Part shown: piece by piece, positions 45,264 to 53,301 of the stretch
Numbering within the stretch: the stretch's first letter is position 1
Layout of the letters: each line of letters opens with the position of its first letter
NCBI RefSeq assembly: GCF_900636545.1
Contig: NZ_LR134290.1
Coordinates: 4,650,001 to 4,714,000, forward strand
Source of the DNA: Pseudomonas mendocina
GTDB taxonomy: Bacteria > Pseudomonadota > Gammaproteobacteria > Pseudomonadales > Pseudomonadaceae
Direction of reading: 5' to 3'
DNA: 64,000 bases
Notes under the pieces: model-generated
What the model saw: the letters and a program-made list of their open reading frames with translations, nothing else
What the model was told of the DNA's origin: nothing
Databases searched by the model: none
Program-made: the position numbers and the translations under genes

Positions 45264-45405
45264 GGGTCGCTTGCATCTCAGGGGAGCGGACGCCAACAGG
45301 CTGCAAAGCCTTGCCGCGCCGCCCCGGAAAAGGATGGGGTATCCTAGCACCTCTTCGCCCGCCGGCGGTACGACCGCCCAGGCTATCCGACAGGTCTGAC
45401 TTTCA

Positions 45406-46779
45406 ATGAATGCCATTGCCCGCCGTTCCCTCGGCCTGCTGTTCGGCGCCCTTTGCGTGCCACTCGCAGCCTTCGCCTCTCCCGCTCAACCCACCCACGA
45501 ATTCGAACTGGACAACGGCCTCAAGGTCATCGTCCGCGAGGATCATCGTGCACCAGTGGTGGTTTCCCAGCTCTGGTACAAGGTCGGCTCCAGCTACGAG
45601 ACACCCGGTTCCACCGGCCTGTCCCACGCACTGGAACACATGATGTTCAAGGGCAGCGCCAAGCTCGGCCCAGGCGAAGCCTCGGAAGTGCTGCGTCAAC
45701 TGGGCGCAGAAGAGAACGCCTTCACCAGCGACGACTACACCGCCTACTACCAGGTGCTGGCCAGCGACCGCCTGAGCGTGGCGCTGGAGCTGGAAGCCGA
45801 TCGCCTGTCCAGCCTGAAACTGCCGGCAGACGAGTTTGCCAAGGAAATCGAAGTGATCAAGGAGGAGCGTCGCCTGCGCACTGACGACCGCCCCTCATCC
45901 CTGGCCTTCGAGCGCTTCAAGGCCATGGCCTACCCGGCCAGCGGCTATAGCATCCCCACCATCGGTTGGATGGCCGACCTTGACCGTATGCACATCGACG
46001 AGCTGCGCGCCTGGTACCAGAAGTGGTACGCGCCGAACAACGCCACCCTGGTGGTGGTCGGTGACGTGAACGTGGATGAGGTCAAGACCCTGGTGCAGCG
46101 TTACTTCGGCGATATCCCACGCCGCGAGGTGCCGACTGCCAAGCTGCCGCTGGAGCTGGCTGCAGCGGGCGAACGACGCACCACCCTGTACCTGAAGACC
46201 CAACTGCCCAATCTGATCATGGGCTTCAACGTGCCCGGCCTGGCCACCGCCGCAACACCGCGCCAGGTCTATGCCCTGCGCCTGGCCGCCGCCCTGCTCG
46301 ACGGCGGCTACAGCGCACGCCTGTCCACACGCCTGGAGCGCGGCGAGGAACTCGTTTCCGGCGCCAGCGCCTGGTACAACGCCTTCACCCGTGGCGACAG
46401 CCTGTTCGTCCTATCGGCCACGCCCAACGTGCAGAAGGGCAAAAACCTGGAGCAGGTCGAAGCCGGGCTGTGGCGTGAGTTGGAAGACTTGAAGAAAGCC
46501 CCGCCATCAGCCGCCGAGCTGGCGCGCGTACGCGCCCAGGTGATCGCCGGCCTGGTGTTCGAGCGCGACTCGATCACCAGCCAGGCCACCAGCATCGGCC
46601 AACTTGAAACCGTCGGCCTGTCCTGGCAACTGATCGACCAGGAACTGGCCGAGCTGGAAGCCGTCACCCCGGCCGACATCCAGCAGGCCGCCCGTACCTT
46701 CTTCGTTCGCGACCGTTTGAGTGTCGCCCACGTTATGCCTGAAGAGTCACGCAATGAGGAGTCCCGCCATGAAGACTGA
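45406..46779 (+). CDS. M16 family zinc peptidase (active subunit)
   Basis: A 457-residue insulinase-family metallopeptidase exported to the periplasm (signal peptide ending in LAAFA). The inverted zinc motif HxxEH is present in SHALEHMMFKG, with the distal Glu in EIEVIKEERRLR. Two M16 half-domains follow. It pairs with the next gene, a paralogue lacking the zinc motif, to form the usual catalytic/non-catalytic couple. The genes overlap by 11 bases. The substrate is unknown. It is divergent from ftsY, a conserved Pseudomonas arrangement. Confidence 0.94.
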   Translation: MNAIARRSLGLLFGALCVPLAAFASPAQPTHEFELDNGLKVIVREDHRAPVVVSQLWYKVGSSYETPGSTGLSHALEHMMFKGSAKLGPGEASEVLRQLGAEENAFTSDDYTAYYQVLASDRLSVALELEADRLSSLKLPADEFAKEIEVIKEERRLRTDDRPSSLAFERFKAMAYPASGYSIPTIGWMADLDRMHIDELRAWYQKWYAPNNATLVVVGDVNVDEVKTLVQRYFGDIPRREVPTAKLPLELAAAGERRTTLYLKTQLPNLIMGFNVPGLATAATPRQVYALRLAAALLDGGYSARLSTRLERGEELVSGASAWYNAFTRGDSLFVLSATPNVQKGKNLEQVEAGLWRELEDLKKAPPSAAELARVRAQVIAGLVFERDSITSQATSIGQLETVGLSWQLIDQELAELEAVTPADIQQAARTFFVRDRLSVAHVMPEESRNEESRHED

Positions 46780-48229
46780 GCAACGCCGCCTGGGCCTGCT
46801 CGGCCTGGTTTTGTCCACTGCTCTGGCGCTGGGCGCCTGCGCCAACCTGTCCGATAGCGCCGTGACTGGCGATGCCGCCAAGCTGCAGTCGCTGGCTGCG
46901 CTGGACGACAAGGCACCGACCCGCCGCACGCTGGATATCCAGACCTGGCAGACCGCGCAAGGCGCCAAGGTGCTGTTCGTCGAAGCCCACGAGCTGCCGA
47001 TGTTCGACCTGCGCCTGACCTTCGCCGCCGGCAGCAGCCAGGACGGCGGCGTACCCGGCCTGGCCGCCCTGACCAATGCCATGCTCAACGAAGGCGTACC
47101 GGGCAAGGATGTCGGAGCCATCGCTGCCGGCTTCGAAGGCCTCGGCGCCGAGTTCGGCAACGGCGCCTATCGCGACATGGCCGTGGCCAGCCTGCGCAGT
47201 CTCAGCGCGCAGGAGCAACGTGAGCCGGCACTGGCGCTGTTCGCCGATGTACTGGGCAAGCCCACCTTCCCGGCCGACTCGCTGGCGCGGATCAAGAATC
47301 AGTTGCTCGCCGGCTTCGAGTTCCAGAAGCAGAACCCGGGCAAGCTGGCCAGCCTGGAGCTGTTCGAGCGTCTCTACGGCAAGCACCCCTACGCCCATCC
47401 GAGCGACGGCACGGCGCAATCGATTCCGGCCATCACCCGCCAACAGCTGCAGGCCTTCCATGCCCGCGCCTATGCGGCCGGCAATGTGGTGATCGCGCTG
47501 GTCGGCGACCTCTCGCGAAGCGAAGCCGAGGCCATCGCCAACCGTGTGTCGGCCGCCCTGCCGCAAGGCCCGGCACTGGCGAAGATCGCCCAGCCGCAGA
47601 CGCCCAAGCCCGGCACCAGTCATATCGAATACCCGTCCAACCAGACCCACCTGATGCTCGCCCAGCTCGGCATCGACCGCCGCGACCCGGACTATGCCGC
47701 GCTGTACCTGGGCAACCAGATCTTTGGCGGCGGCGGTTTTGGCACGCGGTTGATGAGCGAAGTGCGCGAGAAACGCGGCCTGACCTACGGCGTCTACTCC
47801 GGCTTCAGCGCCATGCAGGCACGCGGCCCGTTCATGATCAACCTGCAAACCCGCGCCGAACTCAGCGAAGGCACCCTGGCGCTGGTCAAGCAACTGCTGG
47901 CCGACTACCTGCGCGATGGCCCGACCCAGCAGGAGCTGGATAATGCCAAGCGCGAGCTGGCCGGCAGCTTCCCGCTGTCCACCGCGAGCAATGCCGATAT
48001 CGTCGGCCAGCTGGCATCGATGGGTTTCTACGACCTGCCGCTGAGCTACCTGGACGATTTCATGCGTGACGTGCAGAACCTGAGCACCGATCAAGTGAAA
48101 GCGGCGATGGCCAAGCACCTCGATCCCGAGGCGCTGGTGGTGGTTACCGCAGGTCCGACAGTCGCACAGAAGGAGCTACCGCCGCCCACCGACCGCCCGG
48201 TCGCGCTGCCCAGCACGGTGCCGCACTGA
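46769..48229 (+). CDS. M16 family peptidase-like lipoprotein (non-catalytic subunit)
   Basis: A 486-residue M16 paralogue. The lipobox LGAC puts the lipidated Cys at residue 23 (LSTALALGACANL). Where the active partner has HxxEH, this protein reads GLAALTNAMLNEG, so it cannot bind zinc in the normal way. The substrate-binding C-terminal half with the conserved FGGGGFGTRLMSEVREKRGL and YGVYSGF is intact. GAGGAG seven bases before the ATG at 46769 favours this start over an ATG at 46754. It should complete the heterodimer with the upstream peptidase. rsmD overlaps its stop by one base. Confidence 0.92.
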   Translation: MKTEQRRLGLLGLVLSTALALGACANLSDSAVTGDAAKLQSLAALDDKAPTRRTLDIQTWQTAQGAKVLFVEAHELPMFDLRLTFAAGSSQDGGVPGLAALTNAMLNEGVPGKDVGAIAAGFEGLGAEFGNGAYRDMAVASLRSLSAQEQREPALALFADVLGKPTFPADSLARIKNQLLAGFEFQKQNPGKLASLELFERLYGKHPYAHPSDGTAQSIPAITRQQLQAFHARAYAAGNVVIALVGDLSRSEAEAIANRVSAALPQGPALAKIAQPQTPKPGTSHIEYPSNQTHLMLAQLGIDRRDPDYAALYLGNQIFGGGGFGTRLMSEVREKRGLTYGVYSGFSAMQARGPFMINLQTRAELSEGTLALVKQLLADYLRDGPTQQELDNAKRELAGSFPLSTASNADIVGQLASMGFYDLPLSYLDDFMRDVQNLSTDQVKAAMAKHLDPEALVVVTAGPTVAQKELPPPTDRPVALPSTVPH

Positions 48230-48831
48230 TGCGCGGTCGCTCCCCTCAGAAACCCGCCGCGGGCAAGACCCACGGTGGTCAGGGCCAATTGCGCATCATT
48301 GGCGGGCAGTGGCGTTCGCGGCGCTTCGCCTTTCCTGATGGGCCGGGCCTGCGCCCGACCCCGGATCGGGTGCGCGAGACGCTATTCAACTGGCTGGCGC
48401 CCTATGTCGAAGGCGCCCACGTGCTCGACCCTTTCGCCGGCAGCGGGGCATTGCTGCTCGAAGCACTGTCGCGCGGCGCCGCCAGCGGCCTGGCCTGCGA
48501 CCTCAGCCCGGCGTCGGTGGCCTCGCTGCGCGGGCATCTGGCGACGCTGCAATGCAGCAACGGCGAAATCCAACTGGGCGACGCTCTGCAACTGCTGGCG
48601 CGCCCGGCGCCACGGCGCTTCGATATCGTTCTGCTCGACCCGCCGTTTCACAAGGATCTGCTGCAAGGCGCCTGCACGCTGCTGGAGGCACAAGGCTGGC
48701 TGGCCGACGACGCCTGGATCTATACCGAAAGCGAAACAGCGCCCTCGACCTTGGGCCTGCCGGGCAACTGGCGTCTGCACCGCGAGAAGCACACCGGCCA
48801 GGTGCATTACGCGCTGTGGCAGCGTGGATGA
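48229..48831 (+). CDS. rsmD: 16S rRNA (guanine966-N2)-methyltransferase
   Basis: A 200-residue SAM-dependent methyltransferase acting on 16S rRNA in the 30S subunit. Motifs are LRIIGGQWRSRRFAFPD, GLRPTPDRVRETLFNWL, VLDPFAGSGALLLEALSRGA and the catalytic DPPF in IVLLDPPFHKDL. The N-terminus is basic. Its start overlaps the upstream lipoprotein stop by one base, and its stop overlaps the next small gene by four. The arrangement behind the M16 pair is conserved. Confidence 0.95.
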   Translation: MRGRSPQKPAAGKTHGGQGQLRIIGGQWRSRRFAFPDGPGLRPTPDRVRETLFNWLAPYVEGAHVLDPFAGSGALLLEALSRGAASGLACDLSPASVASLRGHLATLQCSNGEIQLGDALQLLARPAPRRFDIVLLDPPFHKDLLQGACTLLEAQGWLADDAWIYTESETAPSTLGLPGNWRLHREKHTGQVHYALWQRG

Positions 48832-49046
48832 AGGACTTCATCCACGCCCACCTGCCCTACCTGCTGCTGATCGTACTGGCGCTACCAGTACTGTTCAGCC
48901 AGCAGGAAATTCCGCTCAACCTGCAGCGCGCGATACCGCACAATCCCAATGCAGGTATCGTCATCGGACTTACCAATCAGCGTATCGTCGCCCTGCTGGT
49001 ATTGGTCTGGTGTGCTTGGCGCATACTGCGCAAGCGTCGACGCTGA
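48828..49046 (+). CDS. Small two-helix membrane protein
   Basis: A 72-residue protein with two hydrophobic helices (PYLLLIVLALPVLFS and IVALLVLVWCAWRIL) joined by a polar loop (QQEIPLNLQRAIPHNPNAGI) and ending in a basic tail (RKRRR) that should stay in the cytoplasm. The ATG at 48828 overlaps the rsmD stop (ATGA), so translation is coupled. A small hypothetical gene at this place is usual in Pseudomonas. No function is known. Confidence 0.78.
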   Translation: MKDFIHAHLPYLLLIVLALPVLFSQQEIPLNLQRAIPHNPNAGIVIGLTNQRIVALLVLVWCAWRILRKRRR

Positions 49047-49054
49047 ATAGCTCC

Positions 49055-49105
49055 GTAGCCTGGATGAAATCCAGGGCCACCACTCCCGGATTGCATCCGG
49101 GCTAC
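49055..49105. repeat. Intergenic hairpin repeat pair
   Basis: GTAGCCTGGATGAAATCCAGG (49055-49075) and CCCGGATTGCATCCGGGCTAC (49085-49105) are inverted members of the GTAGCCCGGATGCAATCCGGG repeat family common in Pseudomonas. They fill the gap before the hydrolase gene. Confidence 0.75.
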
Positions 49106-49131
49106 GCCCACTGCCGACGATCGACCGCACC

Positions 49132-50115
49132 ATGAACACTGACTTTCGCCCCGCCTGGTGGCTCCCCGGCCCGCATCTGCAGACGCTGTGGAACCCCTTC
49201 TGCCGCAAACCGCCGCAACTGGAGCGGCAGCGCGAACGGCTGTGGCTGGACGATGGCGACTTTCTCGATCTCGACTGGCACGGCCCACACGATGCCCAGG
49301 CACCGCTGGTGCTGGTACTGCATGGCCTGACCGGCAGTTCCAGCTCGCTCTATGTGCTCGGCCTGCAACAGGCCCTGGCTGCGCGCGGCTGGGCCAGCGT
49401 GGCGCTGAACTGGCGTGGCTGCTCCGGCGAGCCCAATCTGCTGCCGCGCGGCTACCACTCCGGCGCCAGCGAGGATCTGGCGTCGGCGGTCGCGCATCTG
49501 CGCGCGCAACGGCCGATGGCGCCGCTGTACGCCGTCGGCTATTCGCTGGGCGGCAACGTGCTGCTCAAGTACCTGGGCGAAAGCGGCGAGCAGAGCCAGC
49601 TGCAAGGCGCTGCGGCAGTGTCGGTGCCGTTTCGCCTGGATCAGTGCGCCGACCGCATCGGCCTGGGCTTCTCGCGGGTGTACCAGGCGCACTTCATGCG
49701 CGAGATGGTCGCTTATGTGAACAACAAACAACGCCTGTTCGCCGAGAGCGGCCAGGGCGAGCGCCTGTCGGTGCTGGAACGCTTGGGGCCGCTGGATGGC
49801 ATGCGCACCTTCTGGGACTTCGACGGGCGCATCACCGCGCCGCTGCATGGTTTCGCCGATGCCCACGACTATTACCGGCGTGCCTCCAGCCGTTTCTACT
49901 TGGGCGACATTCGCACGCGCACGCTGATCATCCAGGCCGAGGACGATCCCTTTATCTTCCGCCATAGCCTGCCCGAGGCCAGCGAACTGGCCCCCGGCAC
50001 CGAGTTCGAGCTGCACGCCAAGGGCGGGCATGTCGGTTTCGTCGAGGGCAGCCCGCGCCGGCCGGGGTATTACCTGGAGCGGCGCATTCCGCAGTGGTTG
50101 GCGAGCCTCGGGTAA
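49132..50115 (+). CDS. YheT family alpha/beta hydrolase
   Basis: A 327-residue hydrolase of the YheT/ABHD1-3 type. The nucleophile elbow is GYSLGGNVLLKYLG. The oxyanion region is LVLHGLTGSSSSLYV. The His is in AKGGHVGFVEG and the acid in IIQAEDDPFI. The N-terminus (FRPAWWLPGPHLQTLWNPF) is the family signature. The substrate is not established, but esters or lipids are likely. A REP pair separates it from rsmD's operon. It converges with the TetR gene through another REP stretch. Confidence 0.92.
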   Translation: MNTDFRPAWWLPGPHLQTLWNPFCRKPPQLERQRERLWLDDGDFLDLDWHGPHDAQAPLVLVLHGLTGSSSSLYVLGLQQALAARGWASVALNWRGCSGEPNLLPRGYHSGASEDLASAVAHLRAQRPMAPLYAVGYSLGGNVLLKYLGESGEQSQLQGAAAVSVPFRLDQCADRIGLGFSRVYQAHFMREMVAYVNNKQRLFAESGQGERLSVLERLGPLDGMRTFWDFDGRITAPLHGFADAHDYYRRASSRFYLGDIRTRTLIIQAEDDPFIFRHSLPEASELAPGTEFELHAKGGHVGFVEGSPRRPGYYLERRIPQWLASLG

Positions 50116-50200
50116 TCGCGGCTGAAGCCGCTCCTACGCATGCCTGGGCAAGCAGCGGGGCTTCAGCGGCAAAAGGCTCGCGGCTAAAGCCCCTCCCACA
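50116..50200. repeat. REP-type pair
   Basis: TCGCGGCTGAAGCCGCTCCTAC (50116-50137) and TCGCGGCTAAAGCCCCTCCCACA (50178-50200) are two directly repeated REP cores between the convergent hydrolase and TetR genes; a related GGGGCTTCAGCGGC lies between them. Confidence 0.7.
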
Positions 50201-50242
50201 GAAGCGGTGCTACGCAGGAAGGAAAGAGCGATTGCAGGTCAA

Positions 50243-50902
50243 TCACCCGAGCACCTGCTCCAGTGGCACGTGCAGGCGGTCATACAGCGCCTCGACCGCA
50301 TCGCGAGCTGACGGCGCAACATAACCGCCTTCCAACGCCAGCACCTGGTAGATGCCACGGCGCAGCATGTCCTGGCTGAGGTTGTCCGGGCTGGCGCCGG
50401 CGGTGCAGAGAAAGCGCACCCAGGAGGTCATGATGATCCAGGCGTTGAGCGTCAACGCCTCGATCTGCGCCGGGGTCATCAGCAGGATGCCGGCCTCGAC
50501 GAAGCCCTGATAAACCGACTGCGCGCCCACCAGGCAACGCCCGGCAAAGGCCCGGTAGCGCTCGGCCAGCTCGGCGTCGGAATCCAGCAAGTGCTCCAGG
50601 TCGCGATGCAGGAAACGGTAGTGCCACATCGCTGCCAGCAGTGCTTCCAGATAGAAGGTCTTGTCTTCCACCGTCAGCGCACGGCCTTCGGGCGGGCGCA
50701 GAAAGCTGTCGACCTGGCTTTCGTATTGGGCGAACAGCTCGGCGATGATCATCTGCTTGTTACGGAAGTGGTAGTACAGGTTGCCTGGCGACATGCCCAA
50801 ATGCGCGGCAATGTGATTGGTGGTGACGTTGCGCTCGCCCTGGCTGTTGAACAGGGCCAGGCTCTCGGCAACGATGCGGTCGCGGGTCTTGGGTGGCGCC
50901 AT
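50243..50902 (-). CDS. TetR family regulator
   Basis: A 219-residue repressor-type protein. The helix-turn-helix is at residues 25-50 (NVTTNHIAAHLGMSPGNLYY, then HFRNKQ). The C-terminal helical domain (FYLEALLAAMWHYRFLHRDL, then LLDSDAELAERYRAF) should bind a ligand, unknown. The ATG at 50900-50902 gives MAPPKTRDRIVAESLALFNS. It is divergent from the aldehyde dehydrogenase gene, with 213 bp between the starts, and most likely controls it and the genes behind it. I recall the same pairing in P. aeruginosa. Confidence 0.9.
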   Translation of the reverse strand: MAPPKTRDRIVAESLALFNSQGERNVTTNHIAAHLGMSPGNLYYHFRNKQMIIAELFAQYESQVDSFLRPPEGRALTVEDKTFYLEALLAAMWHYRFLHRDLEHLLDSDAELAERYRAFAGRCLVGAQSVYQGFVEAGILLMTPAQIEALTLNAWIIMTSWVRFLCTAGASPDNLSQDMLRRGIYQVLALEGGYVAPSARDAVEALYDRLHVPLEQVLG

Positions 50903-51115
50903 GACGCAGCTCGATCTCGGCTTCAAAAGTGACAAAGGTACAGGCGAAACAGCCGCAGTGTTACCCCCAGACTCACGCCAAAAGGCAACTGCTGGCCTTT
51001 GGTTAGGGTGCGAGCCTGGCAGTGACGCGGCATCCTATTTGACACATTAGAGCAATTGCTCTAGAAATCCAGCACAGTCATTCTCATGCAGCTCGCTGGA
51101 GCGTCGAGGAAAACC

Positions 51116-52546
51116 ATGGTCGCCGACATCGCCTACCTGCAGCACAGCCAACAGCAGATCAACCAGCTGGATAGCACCTTCGCCCTGCAGCGCTCTGCCT
51201 TCGCCGCCAACCCGATGCCATCGGCCGAGCAACGCATCCAGTGGCTGAAATCCCTGAGCGAGCTGCTGACCCAGCAACAGGACGCGCTGGTGGCGGCAAT
51301 CTCGACAGACTTCAGCAATCGCTCGGCCGACGAAACCCTGCTCGCCGAGCTGATGCCCAGCCTGCATGGCATCCATTACGCGAGCAAACGCATCAAGAAG
51401 TGGATGAAACCCTCGCGGCGCAGCGTCGGCCTGCAGTTCATGCCCGCCTCGGCCAAGGTCGTCTACCAGCCGCTGGGCGTGGTGGGCATCATCGTGCCGT
51501 GGAACTACCCGCTGTTTCTCGCCATCGGCCCGCTGACCGGTGCCCTGGCTGCCGGCAACCGGGTGATGATCAAGATGAGCGAGTCCACGCCGGTCACCTC
51601 GCAACTGGTCAAGGATCTGCTGGCGCGCATCTTCCCCGAGGATCTGGTCAGCGTCGCCCTGGGCGAGGCGGAAGTCGGCATGGCCTTCTCCAAGCTGCCC
51701 TTCGACCACCTGCTGTTCACTGGCGCAACCAGCATCGGCAAACACGTGATGCGCGCCGCCGCCGAGAATCTCACTCCGGTGACCCTGGAGCTGGGCGGCA
51801 AGTCGCCGGCCATCGTCTCCGCCGACGTACCGCTGGCGGACGCCGCCGAGCGTATCGCCTTCGGCAAGACCCTCAACGCCGGGCAGACCTGCGTGGCGCC
51901 AGACTACGTGCTGGTGCCGCATGATCGCGTTGACGGCTTCGTCAGCGCCTACCGTGAGGTGGTGCAGCGCTTCTACCCGCAGCTCAAGGACAACCCGGAT
52001 TACACCGCGATCATCAACGAGCGCCAGCTGGCCCGCCTCAACGGTTACCTGCAGGACGCCCAGGCCAAGGGCGCGCGCATCGTCCCGATCTACCCCGAAG
52101 CCCAGGGCCGGCGCCTGCCGCAGAGCCTGGTGCTGGACGTCACCGACGATATGAAGCTGATGCAGGACGAGATCTTCGGCCCGTTGCTGCCGGTGGTGCC
52201 CTACGACCGGATCGAAGACGCCTTCGCCTACGTCAATGCGCGCCCTCGCCCACTGGCGCTGTATTACTTCGGCTATGACAAGCGCGAGCAGCAGCGCGTG
52301 CTGCACGAAACCCACTCCGGCGGTGTGTGCCTGAACGACACCCTGCTGCACGTGGCCCAGGACGACATGCCGTTCGGCGGCGTCGGCCCGTCGGGCATGG
52401 GCCACTACCACGGCCACGAAGGCTTCCTGACCTTCAGCAAGGCCAAGGGCGTGTTCATCAAGCAGCGCTTCAACGCCGCGCGGATGATCTACCCGCCTTA
52501 CGGCAAGTCGATTCAGAAGCTGGTCTACAAATTGTTCGTACGCTGA
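51116..52546 (+). CDS. Coniferyl-aldehyde-dehydrogenase-like ALDH
   Basis: A 476-residue NAD(P)-dependent aldehyde dehydrogenase. The catalytic Cys is in NAGQTCVAPDYV, the general base Glu in TLELGGKSPAIV, and the coenzyme motif is FTGATSIGKHV. The C-terminal hydrophobic end (IYPPYGKSIQKLVYKLFVR) and overall pattern place it with the CALDH/fatty-aldehyde class; the physiological aldehyde is unknown. GAGGA precedes the ATG at 51116. It heads a run with a Tat lipoprotein and a GMC flavoprotein, suggesting alcohol to aldehyde to acid oxidation, under the divergent TetR regulator. Confidence 0.9.
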   Translation: MVADIAYLQHSQQQINQLDSTFALQRSAFAANPMPSAEQRIQWLKSLSELLTQQQDALVAAISTDFSNRSADETLLAELMPSLHGIHYASKRIKKWMKPSRRSVGLQFMPASAKVVYQPLGVVGIIVPWNYPLFLAIGPLTGALAAGNRVMIKMSESTPVTSQLVKDLLARIFPEDLVSVALGEAEVGMAFSKLPFDHLLFTGATSIGKHVMRAAAENLTPVTLELGGKSPAIVSADVPLADAAERIAFGKTLNAGQTCVAPDYVLVPHDRVDGFVSAYREVVQRFYPQLKDNPDYTAIINERQLARLNGYLQDAQAKGARIVPIYPEAQGRRLPQSLVLDVTDDMKLMQDEIFGPLLPVVPYDRIEDAFAYVNARPRPLALYYFGYDKREQQRVLHETHSGGVCLNDTLLHVAQDDMPFGGVGPSGMGHYHGHEGFLTFSKAKGVFIKQRFNAARMIYPPYGKSIQKLVYKLFVR

Positions 52547-52587
52547 TCAACGCGGGCAGCGCCCGTCTACGCCTGGTGATAACAACA

Positions 52588-53133
52588 ATGAACGACACCA
52601 CCCTCAGCGCGCCGCAGCTGTCGCGGCGCAATCTGCTCAAGGTCGGCCTGCTGGGCACGGCGCTGCTCGGCACTGCCGGGCTGACCGCAACGCTCAGCGG
52701 CTGCTCGGCCAGCACGCCGGCCAGCGGCTACCTGATCCTGCGTAGCAGCGACCTGCCGTTTCTGCGCGCGCTGATCCCAGTGATGCTCGATGGCGCAGTC
52801 AGCGCTGAGCAGATGCCACAGGCCATCGACGGCACGCTGAAGAGCCTCGACAACAGCCTGGCGCACCTGTCGCCGGAGATGCTGAAACTCACCGTACAGC
52901 TGTTCGACGTGCTCGCCCTGCCCGTCACCCGCGGCCCGCTGACCGGGGTCTGGGGCAGTTGGGACAACGCCAGCGCCGATGACGTGCGCAACTTCCTCAC
53001 GCGCTGGCAGAACAGCAGCCTGAGCTTGCTGCGCATGGGCCACGCCTCGCTGCTGCAGCTGGTGATGATGGCCTGGTACAGCCGCCAGGAAGCCTGGGCA
53101 CACTGCGGTTATCCCGGCCCACCTACCGTATAG
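52588..53133 (+). CDS. Tat-exported lipoprotein, probable dehydrogenase subunit
   Basis: A 181-residue protein with a twin-arginine signal (LSRRNLLKVGLLGTALLG) followed by a lipobox-like LSGCSAS, so it is probably folded before export and anchored by lipid. The mature helical part (PFLRALIPVMLDGAVSAEQM, then FDVLALPVTRG, GVWGSWDNASADDVRNFLTR) resembles the small subunit of gluconate-2-dehydrogenase-type enzymes. It lies 41 bp after the aldehyde dehydrogenase gene and upstream of a GMC flavoprotein without its own signal peptide. It may carry that flavoprotein across the membrane. The pairing is inference. Confidence 0.8.
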   Translation: MNDTTLSAPQLSRRNLLKVGLLGTALLGTAGLTATLSGCSASTPASGYLILRSSDLPFLRALIPVMLDGAVSAEQMPQAIDGTLKSLDNSLAHLSPEMLKLTVQLFDVLALPVTRGPLTGVWGSWDNASADDVRNFLTRWQNSSLSLLRMGHASLLQLVMMAWYSRQEAWAHCGYPGPPTV

Positions 53134-53140
53134 CGGCTAG

Positions 53141-53243
53141 CTTCAGCCCACCAACAGCGGCTGGCCTTGGTGGGCTGAAGCCCACCCTACAGCTGCTCCC
53201 ACAGGATGTGAGCCGCTTGTGTAGGAGCGGATTTATCCGCGAT
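53141..53243. repeat. Intergenic inverted repeat plus REP core
   Basis: CTTCAGCCCACCAA (53141-53154) is perfectly inverted at 53167-53180 (TTGGTGGGCTGAAG). GTAGGAGCGGATTTATCCGCGAT (53221-53243) is a REP core. The hairpin lies right after the Tat lipoprotein stop and may shape the mRNA end between it and the flavoprotein gene. Confidence 0.75.
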
Positions 53244-53301
53244 CCAGGCGAGCACCAAACTCGTGACTGCAGACGGCCCTGTTACAAGAAGAGAAAGTCA
53301 A

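Noticed and set aside
46769..48229. Second M16 protein as an active zinc peptidase
   Set aside because: The HxxEH motif is replaced by a sequence without His or the paired Glu, so only a non-catalytic subunit role is supported.
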